From Rhodanobacter sp. A1T4 (GTDB taxonomy: Bacteria > Pseudomonadota > Gammaproteobacteria > Xanthomonadales > Rhodanobacteraceae), in the NCBI RefSeq assembly GCF_014207185.1, contig NZ_JACHCP010000003.1:372001-436000 (forward strand): DNA of 64,000 nucleotides, in the 5' to 3' direction. Of this stretch, positions 27,137-39,256 are shown piece by piece. Under the pieces are notes generated by a model. It searched no databases, was not told where the DNA came from, and saw only the letters and a list, made by a program, of their open reading frames with translations. A program made the translations under genes and the position numbers. Positions within the stretch are counted from its first letter, which is position 1. Every line of letters starts with the position of its first letter.

Positions 27137-28540
27137 ATGCTGCCCGTCGTCGCACTAGTTGGTCGTCCCAATGTCGGTAAATCGACCCTCTTCAATGTAT
27201 TGACGCGCAGCCGTGATGCCTTGGTGGCTGATATGCCAGGCGTCACCCGTGATCGCCACTATGGCGTCTGCCGCAGTGGCGAACGCCCGTTTGTCGTGGT
27301 CGATACCGGAGGCCTGTCCGGCGTCGATGAGGCGATGGATGTATTGACCGCCAAGCAGGTGCGCCTGGCGATCGAAGAAGCTAACGTGCTCGTATTCGTG
27401 GTCGACGCACGTGACGGTCTGCTGCCGCAGGATCACGTGATCCTCAACGAGCTGCGCCGCACCGGCAAGAAGATCATTGCCGCAGTCAACAAGACCGATG
27501 GTCTGGACGAACAGAATGCACTGGCCGAGTTCGCCGGCTTCGGCATCACATACACCGTGCCGTTGTCTGCCGCGCACAATCGCGGCACCGATGATCTGAT
27601 CGAGCTGGTGCTGCCGCTGCTGCCAGTCGACGAGGAAAGCTCGATCGAGGGCGATGGCGAGAGCGGCAGCATTCGAGTCGCCATCGTTGGACGTCCCAAT
27701 GCCGGGAAATCCACGCTGATCAACCGGCTGTTAGGCGAGGACCGTTTGATCGTTTCCGACGTCGCCGGCACCACGCGTGATCCGATCCGCGTGCCGCTCG
27801 AGCGTGACGGCAAGCGCTACACGCTGATCGATACCGCCGGTATCCGCCGCAAGGCGCGGGTCGAGGAAGCGCTGGAGAAATTCAGCGTCATCAAGACGCT
27901 GCAGTCGATCGCCGCTGCCCAGGTCGTGGTGGTGATGATCGACGCCCGCGAGAATCTCGCCGATCAGGATCTCACCCTGATTGGTTATGCGATGGACGAG
28001 GGCAGGGCCATCGTGATCGCCGTGAACAAATGGGATGACATGGACAAATACCAGCGCGACGAATGCATGCGTGCACTCGATCGTCGGCTGGTATTCGTGG
28101 ACTGGGCCAAGCAGGTGCATATCTCGGCACTGCACGGTTCGGGTCTGCGCGAGTTGATGCGCGCCGTCGTGCGTGCCCATTTTTCGGCGACCAAGGAGCT
28201 GGGTTCTTCCGAGCTCACCAAGACGCTGGAAAAAGCCTACGAGAGCTACCAACCGCCACTGGTCAACGGTCACGCGCCGAAGCTGCGCTTTGCCCATCCG
28301 GGTGGCACCAATCCGCCGACCATCGTTATCCACGGTACCCGCACCAAACATATTGCGCCGGCGTATCAGCGGTATCTCGAGAACTTCTTCCGCAAGCGCT
28401 TCAAGCTGGAAGGCACGCCTGTGCGCATTGCCTTCCGTGAAGGCGAAAACCCGTATGCGGGCCGCAAGAAAGTGCTGACCAAAGAGCAGCAGCAGAAGGC
28501 CCGCCGCCGCGTCAGCGATCTGATCAAGCGCACGCGCTAA
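27137..28540 (+). CDS. der: GTPase Der (EngA)
   Basis: A 467-residue double GTPase. G domain 1 starts at VALVGRPNVGKSTLFN, with DTGG and NKTD; G domain 2 has VAIVGRPNAGKSTLIN, DTAGIRRKAR and NKWDDM. A KH-like domain follows, with the conserved YKRYLENFFRKRFKLEGTP-type region and GENPYAGRKK at the end. Der is essential for 50S ribosomal subunit maturation. The TAA stop is embedded in the left edge of a palindromic repeat. Confidence 0.97.
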   Translation: MLPVVALVGRPNVGKSTLFNVLTRSRDALVADMPGVTRDRHYGVCRSGERPFVVVDTGGLSGVDEAMDVLTAKQVRLAIEEANVLVFVVDARDGLLPQDHVILNELRRTGKKIIAAVNKTDGLDEQNALAEFAGFGITYTVPLSAAHNRGTDDLIELVLPLLPVDEESSIEGDGESGSIRVAIVGRPNAGKSTLINRLLGEDRLIVSDVAGTTRDPIRVPLERDGKRYTLIDTAGIRRKARVEEALEKFSVIKTLQSIAAAQVVVVMIDARENLADQDLTLIGYAMDEGRAIVIAVNKWDDMDKYQRDECMRALDRRLVFVDWAKQVHISALHGSGLRELMRAVVRAHFSATKELGSSELTKTLEKAYESYQPPLVNGHAPKLRFAHPGGTNPPTIVIHGTRTKHIAPAYQRYLENFFRKRFKLEGTPVRIAFREGENPYAGRKKVLTKEQQQKARRRVSDLIKRTR

Positions 28541-28708
28541 GAGCTTGTTTACGGTCTCCGCGTAGCCCGCGTTGTGCCGTGGCGGCCGCCCGGCGGCAAG
28601 TGTGCGGCTTGATCTGAGACCGCCAGTCAGGCGGCTGCGTCACGCACCACCACCGGACAGCCCACGGCACAACGCGGGCTACGCGGAGACCGTAAACAGG
28701 CTCCTAGC
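28536..28708. repeat. Long-armed palindromic repeat element, copy 1
   Basis: Arms 28536-28582 and 28662-28708 are reverse complements at 45 of 47 positions by eye. The outer part reads GAGC(T/C)TGTTTACGGTCTC and the inner part GCGTAGCCCGCGTTGTGCCG. The 79-base centre is GC-rich with partial hairpins and no gene. The left end contains the der stop codon. RNA from it would form a very long hairpin that may stabilise or end the der mRNA. A reduced relative occurs at 29918-29956. Confidence 0.85.
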
Positions 28709-28747
28709 TGTCAGCACATGCCGGTCGGCTTCTCGTAGACTGATGGC

Positions 28748-29917
28748 ATGAGCGAACCACTTAATCGCGACTCCTGGCTTGGCGCGCTGCGCGAACGCAT
28801 CCCGGAAGTCACGCCGGCCCAGGCGCTAGCCGCGCAAGCCCAAGGTGGCCTGCTGATCGACGTGCGCGAGGATGCCGAGCGTACCTCCGGCACGCCTGCC
28901 AACGCGCTGGGCCTTTCGCGCGGATTTCTCGAATTGCGCATCGAACAAGCAGAAACCGATCGCGATCGACCGATCGCCTTGTTGTGTGGCAGCGGTCAGC
29001 GTTCTCTGCTTGCGGCTGAATCGCTGGTCCGGATGGGTTACCGCCAGGTGAGTTCAGTGGCTGGCGGCTTCGGTCGCTGGAAAACCGAGGGGCTGCCGAT
29101 TTCTCAGCCAACGCTGGATGTCGACGCCATCCAGCGTTACGCCCGCCAACTGAGGCTTGCGCAGATCGGCGAAGCGGGCCAGGCGACGCTGGGCAGTGCA
29201 AAAGTGGTGCTTCTCGGTGCCGGTGGCCTGGGTTCGCCAGCGGCACTGTATCTTGCAGCGGCTGGTGTGGGTCAGCTGACTTTGATCGATGATGATGTAG
29301 TCGAGCGATCCAATCTGCACCGCCAGATCATTCACGCCGATGCGCGTGTCGGCATGGCGAAAACCGAGTCGGCACGTATCGCGCTGCAGGCGCTCAATCC
29401 ACGCGTGCGCATCGTGATCCACAACGAACGTCTGCAGGCGGATAACGTCGAGCGACTGCTGGCTGGTCACGATGTGCTGGTTGACGGCGCTGACAATTTC
29501 CCAGCTCGTTATCTACTTACCGCCGCCTCACTGCGGCTGAAGCTGCCGATGGTTTATGGAGCCGTTGAACGTTTCAGCGGACAGGTAAGCGTGTTCGATC
29601 CTCGTCGCGAGGATTCTCCGTGCTATCGCTGTCTGTTTCCCGAACCGCCGCCGGCGGCCGATGCACCCAATTGCAGCGAGGCTGGCGTGCTGGGTGTGCT
29701 GCCCGGCGTCGTGGGGTTGCTGCAGGCTACCGAGGCGCTGAAATTGTTGCTCGGGCTGGGCGAATCACTGGTCGGCCGTCTGCTGAATTTTGATGCCTTG
29801 GACATGCGCTTTCGCGAGATCCGGTTGACACGCGACCCGGATTGCCCGGGATGCGGGACGGCATCGGTATTCAGTGGCTACGAGGATATTGTCCGGTTCT
29901 GTGCCGCAGCAGGCTAA
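28748..29917 (+). CDS. moeB: Rhodanese-MoeB/ThiF-type adenylyltransferase fusion
   Basis: A 389-residue protein. Residues about 15-115 form a rhodanese domain with active-site Cys in ALLCGSGQRS; a linker leads to an E1-like domain with LGAGGLGSPAALYLAAAG (ATP site), SNLHRQIIH, and zinc ligands in PCYRCLFP and CPGCG. APNCSEAGVLG holds the likely catalytic Cys. The enzyme adenylates the C-terminus of MoaD or a ThiS-like sulphur carrier; the rhodanese domain would supply sulphur. Most MoeB-rhodanese fusions carry the rhodanese at the C-terminus, so the order is notable. ThiF function is an alternative. Confidence 0.85.
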   Translation: MSEPLNRDSWLGALRERIPEVTPAQALAAQAQGGLLIDVREDAERTSGTPANALGLSRGFLELRIEQAETDRDRPIALLCGSGQRSLLAAESLVRMGYRQVSSVAGGFGRWKTEGLPISQPTLDVDAIQRYARQLRLAQIGEAGQATLGSAKVVLLGAGGLGSPAALYLAAAGVGQLTLIDDDVVERSNLHRQIIHADARVGMAKTESARIALQALNPRVRIVIHNERLQADNVERLLAGHDVLVDGADNFPARYLLTAASLRLKLPMVYGAVERFSGQVSVFDPRREDSPCYRCLFPEPPPAADAPNCSEAGVLGVLPGVVGLLQATEALKLLLGLGESLVGRLLNFDALDMRFREIRLTRDPDCPGCGTASVFSGYEDIVRFCAAAG

Positions 29918-29956
29918 GAGCCTGTTTGCGGTCTCTGCGTAACTGCAAACAGGCTC
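29918..29956. repeat. Short hairpin related to the 28.5-kb palindromic element, copy 2
   Basis: A 39-base hairpin with perfect 12-base arms GAGCCTGTTTGC and GCAAACAGGCTC. Its left half (GAGCCTGTTTGCGGTCTC...GCGTA) matches the tip of the element after der at almost every position. It follows the moeB TAA directly, and TAA also flanks it on the right. It may be an internally deleted copy and may act as a terminator for moeB and for the convergent GNAT gene. Confidence 0.8.
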
Positions 29957-30522
29957 TAAGACAGATCCGTCAGAATCAAGCCGTATACCGCTGCGTCATT
30001 GGCGCGCCCATTTGCCCACAACCGCTGGCGTGCGATAGCTTCGAATTGCGCGCCCGTTTTTTCGGCAACGCGTCGGCTTGGATGGTTGTCAGGCAGGACA
30101 ATGATCTCGATGCGGATGAGTCCCAGTTGTTCAAAGCCAAAACGTGCCACCAACGCCGCAGCGCGAGCAGCAATGCCTTCACCATGACGCGACTGGCGCA
30201 CCCAATAGCCGAGATTGGCACTGCAATGCAGACGGTTGCGCTGATTGAGTCCGGCCCCGCCGAGAAGCTCACCAGTCATCCGGTCGACAATCGAGAACGC
30301 AAAGTGTTCTCCTTGTGACCAACCGTCCTGGCAATGGCGTATCCATGCGTTTGCATCGTCCAGGCTGTAATCGGCACGGCACCAGGGCAGCCAGCGCCCC
30401 ACGCTCATCACTGACGAGCGTACGGCATCGAACAGGTCGGCAGCATCCTGCATCTGCCATGGACGCAATCGCAAAGTTTCTTCGACAAGTTCCTGTGCTG
30501 GCAGGACTGGTTCGGTGGGCAT
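29956..30522 (-). CDS. GNAT N-acetyltransferase, RimJ/RimL-like
   Basis: A 188-residue acetyltransferase. It opens with LVEETLRLRPWQMQDAADLFDAV and has the acetyl-CoA loop region NLGYWVRQSRHGEGIAARAAALVARFGF and the closing IIVLPDNHPSRRVAEKTGAQ, as in RimJ/RimL-type enzymes that acetylate protein N-termini or small amines. The substrate is not known. It is a single gene, convergent with moeB; its stop lies at the edge of the short hairpin. Confidence 0.85.
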   Translation of the reverse strand: MPTEPVLPAQELVEETLRLRPWQMQDAADLFDAVRSSVMSVGRWLPWCRADYSLDDANAWIRHCQDGWSQGEHFAFSIVDRMTGELLGGAGLNQRNRLHCSANLGYWVRQSRHGEGIAARAAALVARFGFEQLGLIRIEIIVLPDNHPSRRVAEKTGAQFEAIARQRLWANGRANDAAVYGLILTDLS

Positions 30523-30592
30523 CGTGGCATCCTCTGTTTGTATGCGTGTCTGTCAGCCGGGATAATGCCTTTCTTTGTAGGTAGGCAAAATC

Positions 30593-32987
<2,395 letters not shown>

Positions 32988-33004
32988 CGTGCGAGGGTTG
33001 AGTT

Positions 33005-33125
33005 GAGTAGCGAGGGCGCGATGACCGGTGCCTTTCGCTACTTGCCCAGCTTGTGCTGAGTCGGCGGACGCTTGCCGGCTTTTGAGCGTTGTTCCTGGGG
33101 CATCGTTTCCTAGCCCTCGCTACTC
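33005..33125. repeat. Inverted-repeat element between guaB and guaA
   Basis: GAGTAGCGAGGGC (33005-33017) and its exact complement (33113-33125) bracket about 95 bases with no gene. Sequence next to the arms repeats GCGAGGG once more on the left. The structure may be a REP/MITE-type element or attenuator-like hairpin between the two GMP-synthesis genes. Confidence 0.6.
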
Positions 33126-33204
33126 GCCCCTCGTCGCTTTCAAATGCTACTAAGCGCGCTGAACCATAATTTCCATTCGCCCGTATCCGCCAAGCCGCCA
33201 ACCC

Positions 33205-35348
<2,144 letters not shown>

Positions 35349-35373
35349 TCTTCTAGACGGTAGCGCTATCGTT

Positions 35374-36213
35374 CTAAATAAAAGCCAGCGCCTGCGCGCA
35401 CGACTGGTCGACTTTCAAGGTCAGTAGCGGATCGGCGCGCGTGTGGCCTCTATTGATGGCTGCGACGGGTTTGCCTGCAGCAACGGCGGCATGCACGAAG
35501 CGGTAGCCCGAATACACCATCAGCGACGATCCGACGACCAGCACGGCGTCGGATTCCCGCATCGCCTGCATGGCTGCATCGACGCGATCACGCGGAACGT
35601 TTTCGCCAAAGAACACCACGTCAGGCTTCAGCATGCCGCCGCATTGGAAACAGACCGGAACATTGAAGCCGGAGAAATCCTGTTCCTGCAGATCGGCATC
35701 GCCATCGGGTGCATCCAGCGCATCGATATCGGCCCATGCGGGATTCAGTCGCAACAGTTCGGCCTGGAATTCACCGCGCGGTAGTCGCTGCTCGCAACCC
35801 AGGCAGCGGATCACATCCATCCGGCCATGCAGGTCGATCACGTTTTTATTACCGGCAGCCTGATGCAGGCGATCGACATTTTGTGTCAGCAGTAGCACTA
35901 GCTTGTCTTGAGCTTCCAGCTTGGCCAGAGCACGATGCGTGCCGTTGGGTAATGCGGTGCCGAAACGCCGCCAGCCGACCAGATTGCGCGCCCAGTAACG
36001 TTGCCGCGTCGCCTCGCTGCCGACGAAAGCCTGATAGGTCACCGGTGGCGTGCGTTTCCAAGCGCCATGGCTATCGCGATAATCGGGAATGCCGGAATCC
36101 GTACTGCAGCCGGCACCGGTCAACACGAACAGACGCCTATGCGATGTCACAAAATCGGACAGCGCCGCGCTTTCTGCAGTGGTTTTGAGCGCTGGGACAA
36201 TGCTGACCGACAT
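35374..36213 (-). CDS. NAD-dependent protein deacylase (sirtuin)
   Basis: A 279-residue Sir2 protein, start at the ATG at 36213 (the frame continues 15 bases to a TTG). It has FVLTGAGCSTDSGIPDYRD (NAD-binding GAG and GIPD), LLTQNVDRLHQAAG with the catalytic HG in IDLHGRMDVIRC, and four zinc Cys in CLGC and CFQC. The last part has VVGSSLMVYSGYRF. The pattern is closer to class II (SIRT4-like) than to CobB. It removes acyl groups from lysines. It lies 33 bases after the lipocalin on the same strand, so may be the last gene of the lipid/stress operon. Confidence 0.9.
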   Translation of the reverse strand: MSVSIVPALKTTAESAALSDFVTSHRRLFVLTGAGCSTDSGIPDYRDSHGAWKRTPPVTYQAFVGSEATRQRYWARNLVGWRRFGTALPNGTHRALAKLEAQDKLVLLLTQNVDRLHQAAGNKNVIDLHGRMDVIRCLGCEQRLPRGEFQAELLRLNPAWADIDALDAPDGDADLQEQDFSGFNVPVCFQCGGMLKPDVVFFGENVPRDRVDAAMQAMRESDAVLVVGSSLMVYSGYRFVHAAVAAGKPVAAINRGHTRADPLLTLKVDQSCAQALAFI

Positions 36214-36246
36214 GCGAGCTCGTTTCAAAAAGACCGATACACCGAT

Positions 36247-36798
36247 TTAGTGACTGGCCGCTTCAGGCCATTGCTGTGGCACTTTGCGGATGTCAGACAC
36301 CTTGTAACCCATCGCGGTGACGCGGGCCACCATCGCATCGTAGTCCGTCTGCGGGATAGTTGGCGTGCGTGCCATGATCCAGACGTAATCGCGCTTGTCG
36401 CGGGCGATGATGGTTTCGCTGTAATGATCGTCCAGATAGGCAATGACGTACTGTGCCTTGATCGGCCAGACGATCTGCACGCCCCAGACGGTATTGTTGG
36501 TATTCGGCGTCACGAAGCCGGTCGACTTGATGGTCTTGATCGGATTGGTGAAGGCGCTATTGCGATAGCGGAACACCGTATCGATGTGGCCATTGGGTGC
36601 CAGTGTGTAGGTCTCGACGGCGTTGTAGGCTTTCTTCTCAAGCGCCGATGGAATCGAGGCAATCACGTACCACGGGCCCATGAAGCGCTGCAGGTCGACT
36701 TTCTCGACCGGCTTGATCGGCGCCATATCGGCCGCGAGCGAAGTTACTGATATCAGCGCCAGCACGCCGATCATCAGAATGGCTTTGGTAAAGCGCAT
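36247..36798 (-). CDS. Lipocalin (Blc-like)
   Basis: A 183-residue exported lipocalin with signal peptide (MRFTKAILMIGVLALISVTSLA). The lipocalin GxW motif is FMGPWYVIASIP; VWGVQIVWPIKAQYVIAYLDDHY and the later arginine-containing IMARTP follow. There is no lipobox Cys at the cleavage site, unlike E. coli Blc, so it should be soluble in the periplasm. Lipocalins of this kind bind fatty acids or lysophospholipids. Position directly downstream of two lipid methyltransferases supports a lipid-carrier role. GGAG precedes the start. Confidence 0.85.
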   Translation of the reverse strand: MRFTKAILMIGVLALISVTSLAADMAPIKPVEKVDLQRFMGPWYVIASIPSALEKKAYNAVETYTLAPNGHIDTVFRYRNSAFTNPIKTIKSTGFVTPNTNNTVWGVQIVWPIKAQYVIAYLDDHYSETIIARDKRDYVWIMARTPTIPQTDYDAMVARVTAMGYKVSDIRKVPQQWPEAASH

Positions 36799-36840
36799 GG
36801 ATTACTCCGGTGTCGATTACGGCTACGGCTAGGCAATGCA

Positions 36841-37923
36841 TCAAGGACGAACAAACCGATAGTGGGCGACCAACCATTCCTGGCCATTGTCATAGCCGAA
36901 CAATTCGGCACACGACATCCAGAACATCCGCCAGCGCTGAAACCATAATGCGGCGGCCTTTGCGCCGTAGGCTTCGGTCAGGGTGACCATGATCTGCTGC
37001 TTGCGCGCATCCTGATTCGCCAGCCAATGGTTGGCGGTACGCTGGTAATGCGTTCCATCGACGTGCCAGCGCTGCTCGATTTGCAGATCACGTTGAAACC
37101 ACAGCAGCGTGTCCGACGCCGGCATCAGCCCGCCGGTAAAGAAATGGCGACCCATCCAGTTGTCGTCACCCTCCGTCTCGAACGGATACATCAGGGTCTT
37201 GTGCGCAAAAATGTGCACGAAGAGCTTGCCGCCGGGTTTCAGCCAGCTAGCCACCCGACCCAGCAAGGTTTCGTAGTTGCGCATGTGCTCGAACATCTCG
37301 ATCGACACGCAGCGATCAAACTGTGCGGAATCCATCTCGAGTTGATTCACGTCCTGCGTAATCACGTGCACGTTGGACAAGCCACGCTTCACGCATTGCG
37401 CTTCGATATGTTTGCGCTGCGGACTGGAATTGGAGACAGCGGTGATCTGCGCATTCGGATAACGTTCGGCCATCCATAGTGTGAGCGAACCCCAGCCGCA
37501 GCCAAGTTCGAGAATCTTCTGGCCATCGGCCAGCTCGGCGCGCTGACCGTAAAGTGTCAGCATCGCTTCCTCGGCCTGCTCCAGCGTTTCGTCGCCGCGC
37601 GGGTAGTAGCAACCGGAATATTTCAGGCGTTTGCCGAGGCATTGCTCGAAGAACGCAGGCGGCAATTCGTAATGCTGAGCGTTGGCGGCATCGGTGTGGA
37701 TCGCCACCGGGCTCTGGCGCAGCATCTCGATCCGTTCGGCAAAACGCGCGGCCTGCTCATCGAGTCCGCCAGCCATTTCTTCGCGCAGACGCTGTGCGCA
37801 CATACGGCGTATGCCTTGACGCAGCAGCGCGTCAGGCAAATGGCCGCGCTCGGCCATGCCCAGCAGTCCGGGAGCAGGCTTCTCCTGCGGCAGTTCGGCG
37901 GTGACAACGGCTGGATGACTCAT
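36841..37923 (-). CDS. CFA-synthase-family SAM-dependent methyltransferase (first of two)
   Basis: A 360-residue methyltransferase. The SAM-binding region is KILELGCGWGSLTLWMAERY, followed by ITAVSNSSPQRKHIEAQ and CVSIEMFEHMRNYETLL; the C-terminus is Trp-rich (WFQRWRMFWMSCAELFGYD). It belongs to the large family around cyclopropane-fatty-acyl-phospholipid synthase but is closer to the coclaurine N-methyltransferase-like branch than the other copy at 39.3 kb. It probably methylates or cyclopropanates unsaturated acyl chains, the exact product unknown. It overlaps the DUF1295 gene by four bases. Confidence 0.8.
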   Translation of the reverse strand: MSHPAVVTAELPQEKPAPGLLGMAERGHLPDALLRQGIRRMCAQRLREEMAGGLDEQAARFAERIEMLRQSPVAIHTDAANAQHYELPPAFFEQCLGKRLKYSGCYYPRGDETLEQAEEAMLTLYGQRAELADGQKILELGCGWGSLTLWMAERYPNAQITAVSNSSPQRKHIEAQCVKRGLSNVHVITQDVNQLEMDSAQFDRCVSIEMFEHMRNYETLLGRVASWLKPGGKLFVHIFAHKTLMYPFETEGDDNWMGRHFFTGGLMPASDTLLWFQRDLQIEQRWHVDGTHYQRTANHWLANQDARKQQIMVTLTEAYGAKAAALWFQRWRMFWMSCAELFGYDNGQEWLVAHYRFVRP

Positions 37924-38702
37924 CGTTCGGTCCTCTTGGAAAACCAGGGAAACAGCATTGGAGTGGTGCGCTGGTAGTCGCGGTAATCGTCACCGCGACT
38001 GCGCAGCGCATGCGTCTCGGTATAGGGAATGCCACTGATCCAGCGCAGAAAGATGTACATGACCACCGGTCCCGACCACACCAGCCAGAAGCGGGGCGAA
38101 CCCACGGCGAGGCAGACGTAGGCGAACCAGTGGATCCATTCAAGGAAATAGTTGGGATGGCGCGAGTAGCGCCACAGGCCAGCGCGACAAGTCATTCCGC
38201 GATTCAATTCACCGGCCCGAAACGTTGCCAGCTGGCGGTCGGCAACCGATTCACCGATGACGCTGATCAGCCAGATGACAATGGCTGCCAGCATCCATGA
38301 GCCGTGCGTCTGGGCGTTGTGCGCGACCGCGAGAAACGGCAGCGAAAAGAGCACGATCAAAAACGCCTGAAACTGAAAGAACAGAAAGAAGTAAAACTGA
38401 TTGCCTTTCCAGTGTTCGCGCAGATGATGGTAGCGGCCGTCTTCCGGCTCGTCGCTGACGCGCTTCCACAAATGGGCGGCCAAACGCATGCCCCACAAGC
38501 TACCGAGTACGGCCATGGTCAGCCGCGGCCACGTAGCGCCATCGCCCAACGTGGCAAACAGCACGGCGCTGCCGCCAACGCCGCACGACCAGAGCACATC
38601 GACGATGCCGGCGTTGGATCGCAGACGCTGCCACATCCAGCCGAGGGTCATCATCAGCGCGGCCAATGCCCAAAGGCATGCGAGCTGAATCCAGGGATTC
38701 AT
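37920..38702 (-). CDS. DUF1295 membrane protein (steroid 5-alpha-reductase-like)
   Basis: About 260 residues with six or so hydrophobic helices, from the ATG at 38702, which overlaps the DUF2878 stop as ATGA; the longer frame upstream only shadows that gene. The C-terminal part has LWRYSRHPNYFLEWIHWFAYV, the RHPNYF motif shared with steroid 5-alpha reductases and isoprenylcysteine methyltransferases. Such proteins reduce or methylate lipid-like substrates at the membrane. Here the substrate is likely a product of the neighbouring fatty-acid enzymes. Confidence 0.82.
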   Translation of the reverse strand: MNPWIQLACLWALAALMMTLGWMWQRLRSNAGIVDVLWSCGVGGSAVLFATLGDGATWPRLTMAVLGSLWGMRLAAHLWKRVSDEPEDGRYHHLREHWKGNQFYFFLFFQFQAFLIVLFSLPFLAVAHNAQTHGSWMLAAIVIWLISVIGESVADRQLATFRAGELNRGMTCRAGLWRYSRHPNYFLEWIHWFAYVCLAVGSPRFWLVWSGPVVMYIFLRWISGIPYTETHALRSRGDDYRDYQRTTPMLFPWFSKRTER

Positions 38703-39256
38703 GATGCGTGTCCCTGCAGTGCTGTCGCCGGCTCGGTCTTTTCTGCCGGCGACGAATGTTTTGCCAGCCAGGCCAGCGCCGGTGTCGCCAGCGCCCAGCC
38801 GATTCCCAGCCATAGCAGGCCGCGCCAGCTCGGGTCGGCAAACGTCACCACATGGAATCCCCGACTCGCACTCATATACGCCACCGGTCCGCCTATGGCG
38901 CCGAACAGAACGGCAACCCACAAACGTTTCTGCAAATAGGCCAGCGATAGGGTGAAGGTCAGCGAAAACGTCATCCACAGTGCAAGAATCCACACCGGCG
39001 CAAACGAGGCTGACGGCCACGGTGCACCGAAACGCGCCAGGCCCGTATAAGCCAGGCCACCATCCACCACACAGCCCATGACGAGTGCTACAGCCATCAG
39101 CGACAGGTGCGTCTTGTAGTTATGCAGCAGACCCAATTGGAACGAGGCGTAGATCAACATGCCGAGCACGCCCGGCCACGCCAGCCCGTGCTCCGCGCCA
39201 ATCACGGCAGCGAACCAGACCGACTGATAGCCGATGAGGCAGACCCAGAATTTCAT
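38699..39256 (-). CDS. DUF2878 membrane protein
   Basis: A 185-residue protein with about five hydrophobic segments (for example GLAWPGVLGMLIYASFQLGLL and WLLGIGWALATPALAWLA-like near the end). It matches the DUF2878 family, typically found in ECF-sigma/CFA gene clusters; function is unknown. It overlaps the genes on both sides by four bases, a sign of tight co-expression with CFA synthase and DUF1295. Confidence 0.75.
   Translation of the reverse strand: MKFWVCLIGYQSVWFAAVIGAEHGLAWPGVLGMLIYASFQLGLLHNYKTHLSLMAVALVMGCVVDGGLAYTGLARFGAPWPSASFAPVWILALWMTFSLTFTLSLAYLQKRLWVAVLFGAIGGPVAYMSASRGFHVVTFADPSWRGLLWLGIGWALATPALAWLAKHSSPAEKTEPATALQGHAS

Noticed and set aside
38703-39020. Upstream extension of the DUF1295 frame
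   Set aside because: It overlaps the DUF2878 gene in another frame and has no membrane or domain features; the ATGA start at 38702 is better.
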